Shown here: positions 13,128-22,944 of the stretch, piece by piece | How positions within the stretch are numbered: position 1 is the stretch's first letter | Layout: each line of letters begins with the position of its first letter | Assembly (NCBI RefSeq): GCF_958295425.1 | Contig: NC_081154.1 | Coordinates: forward strand, 3,631,139-3,695,138 | Source: Solea solea | Lineage: Eukaryota > Chordata > Actinopteri > Pleuronectiformes > Soleidae | DNA length: 64,000 nt | Direction: 5' to 3' | Translations under genes and position numbers: made by a program | The notes under the pieces: generated by a model | Database searches by the model: none | What the model was told of the DNA's origin: nothing | Seen by the model: only the letters and a program-made list of their open reading frames with translations

Positions 13128-13354
13128 TGGTAACACTTTAGATTAGGGAGCACATATTCACCATTAACTAGGTGCTTACTAACATGTATATAAGTAGCAT
13201 ACCAGATCTTTATTAGTAATTATTAAGCATGTATTAACACCTTAATCAGGGAAAATCTTAATTCATGTCATAATAGAGGTAGAATAAGGTTATGTAGAAT
13301 AAGGTGGTAATACCTGCTTAATAATTACTAATAAAGGGCTAGTGTGCTGTTACC
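13128..13354. mobile_element. Fold-back non-autonomous element in the 747-bp intron
   Basis: It starts ggtaacactttagattaggg and ends gtgctgttacc, giving a short terminal inverted repeat (ggtaaca). Larger internal arms are inverted: ctttattagtaattattaag at 13208 on, and its reverse complement ending at about 13336, continuing through imperfect pairing to about 13245 and 13298. No ORF. The pattern fits a miniature inverted-repeat element known widely in fish. Confidence 0.75.
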
Positions 13355-13391
13355 GGACATTCAAAACAAGAGGAACTCTCCGGGTGAAATA

Positions 13392-13522
13392 CGCCTCGTT
13401 TCCACCAAGCGGGGGCTGGATATGTAAATATTCATCAGTTACATTCTCAACGTTTGACTATGGAAACACAAAGAACTGCGTGACACACTGAACCAAACGG
13501 TACGGCTTGGTGGAAATGGGCG
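13392..13522. mobile_element. 131-bp TIR element in the 747-bp intron
   Basis: The left end cgcctcgtttccaccaagc and the right end gcttggtggaaatgggcg are inverted repeats with small differences. The interior includes caacgtttgactatggaaac, related to 11700. Confidence 0.75.
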
Positions 13523-13572
13523 TGAGAGCGAAGCCGACGGACAAACGGAGAGTGACAGAGAAATATTCTTAC

Positions 13573-13628
13573 GTCTCAAAGTCTGACAGGCTGGGGTCGT
13601 CCGACGTCTGACTCAAATCACCTGGAAG
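13573..13628 (-). CDS. snx29: SNX29 short coding exon, acidic linker before the PX domain
   Basis: This 56-nt exon on the minus strand follows a long pyrimidine run and ag, and ends at donor gtaaga. It encodes LPGDLSQTSDDPSLSDFE plus two bases of a split codon. Mammalian SNX29 has VPGDLSQTSEDQSLSDFE in the same place, directly after LRGP, so both sequence and order agree. The segment is acidic and serine-rich and is probably a flexible linker between the coiled coil and the PX domain. The acceptor's pyrimidine tract is made of a TTTC microsatellite (13631-13672), which is unusual. The exon is too short to stand out as an open reading frame; the call rests on the in-frame fit with both neighbours. 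Confidence 0.94.
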
Positions 13629-13630
13629 CT

Positions 13631-13636
13631 AAAAAA

Positions 13637-13671
<35 letters not shown>

Positions 13672-13672
13672 G
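13631..13672. repeat. GAAA microsatellite forming the splice acceptor tract
   Basis: About eight GAAA units plus an A run on the plus strand read as TTTC units and a T run directly before the ag of the SNX29 exon at 13628. Confidence 0.95.
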
Positions 13673-13915
13673 AGAGTATGGAATGAGTCATGGCCGAGAA
13701 CGACAACAAAGACACACAGATAGACTTAAGTGTCCAGTGTGACTGTAACCTCACAACGAGGAGCCTGAGCAAACACTTTCAAAACTAGACTAAATCATGT
13801 GGAAAACGACAGTTAATGATCCACTTTCATATGACAGGCGGTGTCATCGAAGGAGTTCTCAAGCTTGCGTGACATGTCTATACTTAGCTCATTGTCACGA
13901 CACACGCAGGTTTTG

Positions 13916-13968
13916 AGGGTTAGGGGTAGACTTAGGGTTAGGTTCAGGGTTAAGTTCAGGCTTAGGCA
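13916..13968. repeat. Degenerate telomere-like TTAGGG stretch
   Basis: Variants gggttaggggtagacttagg, gttaggttcagggttaagtt and caggcttagg follow one another. Units are imperfect; similar TTAGG words occur at 38813-38830 and near 59060. Confidence 0.7.
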
Positions 13969-14648
13969 TGTAGCTGAGATGGGGATGTCCTCTAATGAAC
14001 CACATGACGAGGCCCAGATGTGATCCTTATGTGATGTCCTCTCAGCTCCTGTCTTCAGCTTGAAGCTCCCATCACTGCTACTATATGACACTTTGGACAG
14101 TGTGTGTGTGTGTGTATTTGTATTTATATTCATGAACAACCTAAATACACACTAACCCATGCGGGACTTGTGTCACCGTAGGGAAAAAAGTCCCTGTGGG
14201 TGTTCAAACTTCTTTTTTTTTACGATCAGGGTTGGAATTTTGCGTCCCCCGAGCTCCACCATATGTTTGGCATTCTGTTTGTGTTTGTTGCTAATGTAGG
14301 ACGAAGAAAAAGAAAACAGCCCACATAAAATCAAAGTTCATCATCAGAGGAGGAGAGAGATGTGACCACGGCGTGACAGTACAAAAGAAAAATGAACACG
14401 GCAGCGGCACGGACGACAAACTCAAGACCAATGCACTTAACCAGTATTGGCAGCCATTGAACGGAGAGAGAAAAATGAGCGGAGCACCACTGCAGAAACA
14501 AACAGGCAGAAGATGGAAATCAAACTAAATCGGCAGCAGTCAGGGAAAGAAAAGTCAGAGTGATGGAGAGGAGAGGTAAGACGGGAGGAGGGAGGGAGGG
14601 AGGGTGAGGAAATCAGATGAGAGTAACCAAATGAGACAATCCATCTAT

Positions 14649-14670
14649 GTGTGTGTGTGTGTGTGTGTGC
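14649..14670. repeat. GT microsatellite next to an SNX29 donor
   Basis: Eleven GT units on the plus strand are CA units on the sense strand, about 17 nt into the intron after the 14687 donor. Confidence 0.95.
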
Positions 14671-14686
14671 ATGTCCAGTCACTCAC

Positions 14687-14803
14687 CGGTCCTCTCAGGT
14701 CAATGAGTTCCTGTCTCATCTGGACAATGAGGTGGTCTTTGGCCATCAAGGTCCGGTACAGGCGCTCGTTGAACTCTATCAGCTCGCCGTGCATCTCGGC
14801 CAC
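14687..14803 (-). CDS. snx29: SNX29 internal coding exon, coiled-coil segment
   Basis: Read on the minus strand, this exon lies between acceptor gcgctgcag and donor gtgagt. It is 117 nt and encodes exactly 39 codons in phase 0 at both ends, starting VAEMHGELIEFNERLYR and ending MRQELIDLRGP. This is nearly the mammalian SNX29 segment VAEMHGELIEFNERLHR...QELIDLRGP, so it is the most secure gene call in the window. The heptad-like spacing of Leu, Ile and Met agrees with a coiled coil. It joins in frame after KLIE from 30655 and before LPGDLSQ at 13628. The intron before it is about 15.85 kb and the one after it 1058 bp. A CA repeat (14649-14670, CA on the sense strand) lies about 17 nt downstream of the donor. 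Confidence 0.97.
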
Positions 14804-15337
14804 CTGCAGCGCACACACAAAAACAACAACAGACAAACAAAAACACTTAAGATTAATCATGCTGTGGAACAAATATGATGTAATGCATAATTATGTCGAA
14901 AAAAAAGAATAGAGACAAAAGAAAATCATGTTTCACAGAGATAACTAAAAAAAAAAAAAAAATCCTCTGTTTCCGTTTAACACGCGAAAGGCTGTTGACA
15001 GCAGGACAGATTCTGAGAAACAGAGATAGAAGAGATGAAGGGAGAGAATAATAGAGGGAGCATGTGAGGAGAGTGAAAACCACTTCATATCCTCAACACA
15101 GAGACTCCTAATCAGTTGTCTTCAGCGCTAACTAACCTTGACACGGTGTAATTCACATCTGTGTGCATGTGCGTGCGTGTGCGTTTGTGAGGCCTGTCTC
15201 TCTAACCAGGCTGGACAGTGCGGACAGGTCTCTGTCAGTAGACCGACGACTGTGACACACACTGTGCTGTATGGAGGACACCTGCTGTCAGGGCTGCTCC
15301 AGCAGAGTAGCGTGGACAGCTGTCAGGTGAGCTGTGC

Positions 15338-15349
15338 GGCCGCCGCCGC

Positions 15350-15380
<31 letters not shown>
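15338..15380. repeat. Compound GCC/GCT trinucleotide array
   Basis: About four GCC units are followed by ten GCT units at 15351-15380. On the SNX29 sense strand this reads CAG repeats then CGG repeats, inside the large intron. A plus-strand ORF reads it as poly-Ala, which I do not consider coding. Confidence 0.95.
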
Positions 15381-15381
<1 letters not shown>

Positions 15382-16487
15382 ACAGTACTGACCTTCCTAC
15401 ATTAACTTATACACATAGCCATTTAAGAGCCCACACACTGGCACAAAGGAGGAGGAGAGGCCTCTTATGTAATAATGACAAATAACAGTAATTATCACAA
15501 TAAACTGGATTCATCGGGTTCAACACAACAGCTCACAAAAGAAAAAAACTTAAAGATACAGTGTGCACACAAACGTTTCGTTGTTCTTAAGACCAAAAGA
15601 CGGAGACGGATGGAGGTCTTTCATCCATACTTTACGTTCATTTTGGTCTGTCATTGTGCACAAAGCAGTGGAGCTTATGACGACGGACGAGACAGAGCAA
15701 TACCACCAGGAATCATGGCACGCCTGGCATTAAAATGTGTTTTCTGTGTCTGGATTGTGATCGGACAGGGGCCTGACCGCAATCCGTTTGATGATTTCTT
15801 CCCCTGCTTCAAAAACATTCTGCTCCGTTTCATCTGAAAATAGGCTCTGCACTATATCAGACCTGACAGAGGGAGCTTATCTGTGTATGCAGCAGCAGCA
15901 GCAGAGGAGTGCCCTGTCAAGATTCTGAGGGAAGTGACTGCTTCAAGCAGAAAATCAATCACATGCAATTATTTCACTTTCATAAAAGCAAAACTCTTCT
16001 TCTTTTTTGTCTTCTGGCCTGCTAAGGGGATTTTGTTACCTTAGGAGCGAGAACTTTGCTAAGCTAACAGAACCTGACCAAAGAACATTTTTCTCAAAGC
16101 ATTGCCATTGCAAAGAGGAAGAACTAAAGCGACCAAAAGCTCAGAGCTCTGTCCATCAACCCAGTGTGACCAGTGTGACCCAGGCAGTCTCACTCTGCTG
16201 CCCTCTAGAGGTGATGCTCCTGTGGAATTTCAGGAGAACACTCCATCCAGTGAATATTTCAATTTCAATTTCAATGTTTTTTTTCGGCTGTGGTATTAAA
16301 AGTAGCTCCAAACCTTCAGTTGCCATGACAACCCTGTTTCATGCAGAAAGCAAGGTAATAGTGTGAAACATGTGTTGCCCTCACCTCCGGGGGACCAGTC
16401 TGCCTTTAGGTAACATAGAAATTACAAATATTTCCCTCTCTGGAATTAGGTCAGACTGTCAAATTAAAACAAAAAAAGCAATCAGAG

Positions 16488-16490
<3 letters not shown>

Positions 16491-16558
<68 letters not shown>
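16491..16558. repeat. Pure GA microsatellite, 34 units
   Basis: Sixty-eight bases of uninterrupted GA. Confidence 0.98.
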
Positions 16559-16560
<2 letters not shown>

Positions 16561-17815
16561 TGAGAATACAGAAATAAAAATAGACAGTAAAGATCTGACA
16601 TTTAAATAAGCTCAAATGTGGAATGCATCAGAATTCGCAGATGAGGGGTTTTGGGGGGGTAAATATGAAAGATATTTACGAGTTTGTGATAGAAATGAGA
16701 GAAAGATTCAAAATCTAAATGCAGTATTCAGCAGCACAGAGACGAAACCACAAGAGAGCAGATCTCACTCTGAATCAGGAGGTGCGTGTGGTGGTTGTGT
16801 GTGTGTGTGTGTGTGTATGGTTGGCTGAAATGTGATCTGAAGAATCCTAAACTCACTTGCCAACTCAGGTGGAGATGCCAAAAACACTGCATGTTTCGCT
16901 CTCCTCAGATGATACTCAACCAAAATTTAAATCACATGTTCAAACACTGTCTATATTTAGGTGAAGTGCAAGTGTGGAGAGGCTTTAGTTTAGACAGAAG
17001 ACTGGAGATGACAGAGAGAGAGAATGTGAAGCAAATTAGACACACAACTCAGCACAGATCTGTTATGTTTCTCCAAAGGCCGACTTTGACGCATCACACG
17101 ACTATAGTGCATACTAAATAATTCAACAAAAATGATAACGACAATTACCACAATGAAGACACTTCACGGCAGAGATTTGATTTGTACACACGTCTGTCTT
17201 TTGTTTGTTTAACTGCAGCTCTCTTGTTACGAGAATAACAACATGCATCATCTCCTCGGGCAGGCGTTTCTATCTCGCCACTCTCAGACGCGCAACCTGA
17301 GCTCCACGGGCACCACCTCAATCAAAGCACTCAGTAAATAAGTTGTAACAAAGCCTTAAAGAGTCTGATTAACATTTTTTACTCACACAAAAAAGGAAAA
17401 AACAATGAGTACATTTGCCCAAATGTTTCCAACACATTTGAAATCCATTAAATCTTTATTTATACGGAAGGCAAACGGATAGTTTCATTCATGCCAGTTG
17501 CCTTTTAATGACATCATCTGCTTCGGGGAGCTGCTGTTGGGTTTCAAACAGGGTTTGGCTTTGAAAAGTCGCTATAAATAATACACTTTTAAAAGCTCTA
17601 AATGCACGTCTTGCACTCAATAAAAATGCCAGGACTCTCCGGTGCTGCAAACATTTCACAATAAATGCTTTGTGTGGAGGGGAAAACAGGCCACAGGAAT
17701 GCTAGAGTGCTTTTATTTTGAAACTACAGGACGTGTTGTGATGCATACGACGGATAAAAATATGTAAGAGAAAGTGACTTTGGGCAAAACTATGGAAGCC
17801 CAAAAAAAAAAGGAC

Positions 17816-18305
17816 AACTTAGCCTTGATAATAAAAATATCCTCAAAGTAAGTCAAAATTATGAGTTTTTAAACGACAGACTAAAAGACTTAACATCCGA
17901 TGTAACTAAAGTCACCTGTTACAACGTGGTTAGGCCAGCGAGGCGATGGACGAAGGGGCCATTACAAACATTGCCATAGCCATCTCATAATTTCAACTTT
18001 TTATCTCACAATTATGACTTTTTATCTCACAATTATGACTTTTTATCTCATAATTATGACTTTTTAGCTCATAATTTCAACTTTTTAGCTCATAATTATG
18101 ACTTTTTAGCTCATAATTATGAGTTTTTATCTCATAATTTCGACTTTCTATCTCATAATTATGACTTTTTAGCTCATAATTTCAACTTTTTATCTCATAA
18201 TTATGAGTTTTTATCTCATAATTTCTACTTTTATCTCATAATTATGACTTTTTCGCTCATAATTTCGATTTACATTGAGGATATTTTTATTATCAAGGCT
18301 AAGTT
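17816..18305. mobile_element. 490-bp element: 31-bp perfect TIRs enclosing a 21-bp minisatellite
   Basis: The left terminus 17816-17846 (aacttagccttgataataaa, then aatatcctcaa) is repeated exactly, inverted, at 18275-18305. The similarity continues inward for about 20 bp with few mismatches (aagtaagtcaaaattatgag against atgtaaatcgaaattatgag). Inside, 17983-18271 is about 13-14 copies of a 21-bp unit such as tctcataattatgactttt plus ta, with T/C, A/C and tctc/gctc variants. No ORF and no clear target-site duplication. It is a non-autonomous DNA element; superfamily unassigned. Confidence 0.85.
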
Positions 18306-18989
18306 TTAAGGATCAGTCACTTAATCAGTAATTGAGCCAAAGCTCGTGCTTCAATGCTTCGATGTCATCATTTAACTGTGAGATAAAAGGAAAATAACAC
18401 ATATTACACTTTGACAACTGTTCTCGAGGAATATGGGTCACGAGTTTAGTGGGGACTGAGGGAATCCGCTTCAGCCGACTTGATCCCCAGTCTGGTCACA
18501 TTTAAAAAAAACTTTAAGAGATACATCCACGGTGCTTAGTCAATATCGACCACGACTCCAAAGATCAGACATGTTAGAAATCTCAGGATCAGATAAGGCG
18601 GCAAAGTAATAAAGCAGAGCTGATGGTAATCTTTAAACATAAAACAGAGCCAAGCCCTGCTCCAAAAACTAATCCCCAGACCTGACTGTGTCTGTATCCT
18701 GGAAGCACCCTGGACGTTTGTTACAGAAAATTAAAACTTGTGCTCGTTTTTTTTCTCTCTCTTGGGGAACAGGAAGTAGTTACACCGACAGCGGCTGTCC
18801 TTGACACAGCAGCAATTCATCATTCCTTTATTTAACCACCGCAACTCCTTCTATAGGACTTTAGAAGAGTGGGGAATTCATTTTAAGCGTGAAGAAACCC
18901 AATTAATTCTCCGTGAGAGGGAGCTAATCACTCTGTCATTTCTGTGGCCGACGCATATGTGAGTGTGACAGTATAGTAGGACGTGTATA

Positions 18990-19560
18990 AGACTGCACAC
19001 ATCTGTATTAAAAACCCTTCGCAGACACACTTTGCATTACCGTAGTTACGCGACGGTTTGTGCTATTTGAAAAAATCCAACAGTTTCTGAAATCTAAGAA
19101 GTTGCACGTCAAAGGCAACGTATGGTTATTACGGTACTTTCACTCGCGCTGTTTCGGGAAGCCAGCGAATCAGCTTCTTTGTCACCAGAGAGGAGAGAGT
19201 TGGAAAAACACCTGTGCATAGTTTCTATTTTTTGGCCTGTTTTTGGACATTGAGACAAAAACTCAAACAAATGTCATTTTAAATATATATGTTATACTGT
19301 TTCAATTTCAAGTTTAACACGCATAATCTGGTGTTTGTGTACAGCTCCTGTGTTTTCTAAATAAACCTTTTTGTTTTTCTTCATTTTAAATTGTTTATAC
19401 ACCATTTTAACATGCAGTAAATTGTAACTTACTGCCAGATATTGAAAGTTATTCTGGAAAAAAATGGGCAAAAGCACTTATTTTCTGGATCTTGTATGGT
19501 TAAAATAAGCGGGGAAAAGTCCAGACCGACATTTTGAGGCTTCAGTGTTGCCTGTGTGGC
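18990..19560 (+). mobile_element. piggyBac-like non-autonomous family, copy 1
   Basis: It shares with 50165-50680 and with the reverse complement of 56049-56470 the blocks gccagatattgaaagttatt, aacatgcagtaaattgtaac and agaccgacattttgaggctt. The terminus is not sharply visible in this copy. No transposase ORF. Confidence 0.7.
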
Positions 19561-20304
19561 TACATACTTGTGTCTAAACAGTCAAATCTTCACCATTATC
19601 ATTAAAATGCACAACCAGCTTTAAGTGCTACATGCAATAACCATTACTAAGCTGCATCATCCCACTGTATACGCTGACCTTGGTCAACTGAAGGCCACAC
19701 AAAGGCTCCCCGTTAATGGTCAATAAAAACTGCATCTGCAGGATAAGGGCTGATTAGTGGCCGCCTAAATTCCCTTTTCACGTCGCCGTATAAATGCTTT
19801 AAATACAGATCAGCGCCGAATGAATTCATGAAAGAGTTTCACGAGGTGAAGGGCGGTGTCAGAGCGAGTTTGGTGTGAAATTTTAATACAAATGAGAGTG
19901 TGAAAATGAATGCAAAAGGGGATAAAAGGACATAAATGGGATCCAAAGAACAAGGCAAACAAGCCAACAGTGAACGAGCAGACCTGCGTGGAGGATATTA
20001 ATTCTACAACAGCAGAGCACGACATGTACCCTGTCTCACTGCGTTAACGCGTCTTCTCTGCTCCCAACACTCACAACCTGAGCAGTCCCTTGTTAGTCTT
20101 GAAGGTGATGGAATGATTTACACTTTCCTTCAAGCCAGCGCAATTTCAAGTTGAAAAGCTTTCAGCGTGAAGCCGTGAAAAAACAGCACAGCTGAGGCAG
20201 GTGACAGGCTGCTGCTGCTGCTGCTGCTGAAAAAGGTGTTTCCACATAAAAACTATCCCCAAGAAAATGTTTTAAAAGGTATTTAGAAGTAAAAGTGAGG
20301 AGTC

Positions 20305-20475
20305 AGTGGTAGGGCGAGTTGTCTTTCAACTGGAAGGTTGTGGGTTCAATTCCTTGCTCTGTGTCCTTGAGCAAGACTCTTAACCACATGTTGCAGCGTG
20401 TGAATGGGTGAAAACTGTAGTGTGAAGTAGCTCATTGAGACTAGAAAAGCTCTATATAAACACAGACCATTACCA
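20305..20475 (+). mobile_element. tRNA-derived SINE
   Basis: The 5' part resembles a tRNA: an A-box-like stretch (agtggtagggcgagttg) and a good B box (ggttcaattcc, 20343-20353). It is followed by a body (ccttgagcaagactcttaac) and the tail ctatataaacacagaccatt acc. The tRNA part cannot fold as a proper tRNA, so it is a SINE and not a tRNA gene. Confidence 0.75.
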
Positions 20476-22890
20476 ACTCTTCTTCTTTTGATTTTATTCG
20501 GTAGTAATGAGTCACAAAGACAGTTAGAGGAAATGTAGTGGAGTAAAAGTAAAATAAAGTAAAGATATGTGAACTTAAGTACAGGAGGTAAATGAATTAA
20601 CTGAGCTTTTCATTCACAGTAATTTTCTTTCCAAAGGGCTCTGTTTTTCTTGCCCATCCAGACTAAAACACAGCCCCAGGGTTTTCAAACTAAAACGTAG
20701 ACAGCAGTTGTGGAAAAACTTCTCTTCTTTTTGGGGATCTAAAACCCTGAGGGGGTGCGGATGGAGGGCGAATCTGGAACAGATTTTTTTGCATTTTTAA
20801 ACAATAATGGGAGTAGGAAGCCATGACTGTGTGTCTCAGCAGGGAGCTCCCAGGGTGATACTATGATGAAAGCCCGGGACTTAAGTGGCCATAATGCACG
20901 GCAGTGTTCCGCCTGAGGAGCTGGGGCAAGCAAATTCAGAATCATTACAGAGCTGTTTTTTGCACACTGTGGATTCCCCCCCTCCCCCCTCCGGCATGTG
21001 AATAAGCAGTTTCTTGCAGCAGCTTGTTAATAAATAGGTAAATGTGTCCATCACTTAAAGGAAACAAGTTGTCCCTGTTGTGGGTTTTAGCAAGGAAGCG
21101 TATCGACTTCAACCAATCACTTTTCAAGAGCGTAAGGTACTCGCGGTGCAGTTTGGGAGTTCTAATGGTGCTTTGGTCTCATTTCAAGCACAAATAAAAC
21201 CGCATAGGCATGCAGGTACAATATATTCCTGCCGCCACCTGGGACTCACAGCTGATGGTGGTAATGTAAAAAAAAAAAAAAAAGAAGAAATATAATATAG
21301 TACCGGTGTGCCACAGGGTGCAGGACACGACTGCCATCACGATGTAAACAATGCAGGTCTCGGAATGTAAAGGACCTTTCCAAAATATTTAATAAGGCTT
21401 CAATGGGTGTGTCATAATTTTGATATCACAGGTTACTTTAAGCTTTAGTTACCAGTAACAAGGTAAAACAATGGTGTGTATTAATTATATAAATACAGGA
21501 GTAAGATTCACAAGCATGGATAGGAAAATTCTTGGGTATAAATTCTTAATAAATTCTTGATTTTTGTCAGTCTTTTCCCTCATTTTAAGGAAAATTACAG
21601 TCTGAAAGTGGCTGCAGATTTACAGATTATTTTTCTTAAAGCAAGAGAATTTAAATAAATTTTAATAGGGCTCTTTTTGTCTTTAAAAACATTCAGTTTC
21701 CTCTTCTGTAATTCAGCACAAACATTTTTTTTTTAAAGTGAAATCATCACCAGGATCTGTTTTCCTGTGCAGTAATGTTACATAAAACCAAAAGGCAGCC
21801 AGTTTTTCCACATTCATATTAATAGTGGGCAGGACATCATGACTTGAAAGGGATTTTTTCTTTTTTTGAAAGGGATGATACTCTGTTGCAGGGGCATCAA
21901 AGGTTTGTTTAAAGATCTTAAACAGGGTGAGACATCACTCAGGACATGTCCACTTTGTAAATCTAAATGCAGCCTGCGCCTCTGACTCGCTCCATCATGG
22001 ACGTTCCAGAAAAAAGGGAAAAGTAAAAATATATAGATGTCACAAGCTGTGCCGTCCACTCCGAACTGAGGTATAAAAAGATACAAAGGGAGAGGTGAGA
22101 GCCTGTGAGAGCGGCAGATGGAGTTACACAAAAGACACAAAAAAAGGCTAAATCTGGCCCATTGGTGCAGGCACCACACATCACACGGCCAACGCGATGA
22201 GCACTTGGATCATTCGCATTTGTTTTTGATGTCGTATTATTTCCCTGAGACGCCACAGTGGTGACAGTGTTAACGTACAGTCTGTCAGCTTGAATTCTGG
22301 GCTGTTTTCATCACAATGCAGATGAACTTTGGGAGAACTAAAAACCCTCTCTTTGTGCACGTTCTCCCAGGCTATGCATGTCAAGTACATTTGGACAGAT
22401 TTTTGATTAGGGTTTACGTTCAACAACAACTGTCACTGTCAAGGGCAAATATGTTAATATTGACTTTGTATGTGTGGGTGCCAGGCTGTTTCAGTAGTGA
22501 GTGTGTGTTTAAATATACTCTGACAGACTGGAGATTAAATGACAAAAATGATGGATGAATTATGCACATTTTTGGCCCATTATTCGTAATTATATTTAAA
22601 AAATACACAAAACTGAACAATGTTATATCAAAAACTGCATTTATAAAAGAACACTTTTCTTCTCCAATGACTTATTTGTGGTGCATATATTACAACAAGG
22701 TGGCGGCAGCAGCAGCAAGCGATTGGTTGGTGGACTGCGTGTTTGCACTAGTATGAGATTTACGAGGTTTCTTGAATGCATCTTGAAGCTTCTATTAGAT
22801 CAAAATCAGAACAGCCATTTTTGACCTCCCTCGCCACCCAAATATAATTAACCTGCAGCCACAAAACCTATTTTACCCATAAAATTAACC

Positions 22891-22901
22891 CATATATATA
22901 C

Positions 22902-22942
<41 letters not shown>
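22891..22942. repeat. TA microsatellite
   Basis: A nearly pure TA run of about 40 bp follows two CCATATATATA units. Confidence 0.95.

Positions 22943-22944
<2 letters not shown>

Larger units (their letters stand above)
12826..13572 (-). other. snx29: SNX29 747-bp intron made largely of short DNA elements
   Basis: This intron separates the acidic-linker exon from the PX-start exon. It contains a fold-back element (about 13128-13354) and a short terminal-inverted-repeat element (13392-13522). A CA repeat on the sense strand (12920-12944) lies about 95-120 nt upstream of the acceptor. About half of the intron is therefore recognisable repeat. Confidence 0.88.
13629..14686 (-). other. snx29: SNX29 1058-bp intron
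   Basis: It starts with gtgagt, has a CA repeat close to the donor, and ends in a TTTC-repeat pyrimidine tract. It also holds a degenerate telomere-like stretch (13916-13968), a short GT run (14100-14114) and a GA-rich patch (about 14560-14610). The rest shows nothing recognisable. Confidence 0.88.

Noticed and set aside
14604..14912. Plus-strand ORFs across 14651-14878
   Set aside because: Antisense shadows of the SNX29 exon at 14687-14803.
15138..15485. Plus-strand ORF with poly-Ala
   Set aside because: Poly-Ala comes from the GCT/GCC array; it lies antisense inside the SNX29 intron with no other coding features.
17983..18271. CRISPR-like array
   Set aside because: 21-bp units are directly contiguous without unique spacers; it is a minisatellite in a vertebrate genome.
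20305..20380. Possible tRNA gene
   Set aside because: It has a good B box but no cloverleaf, and continues into a SINE body and tail.
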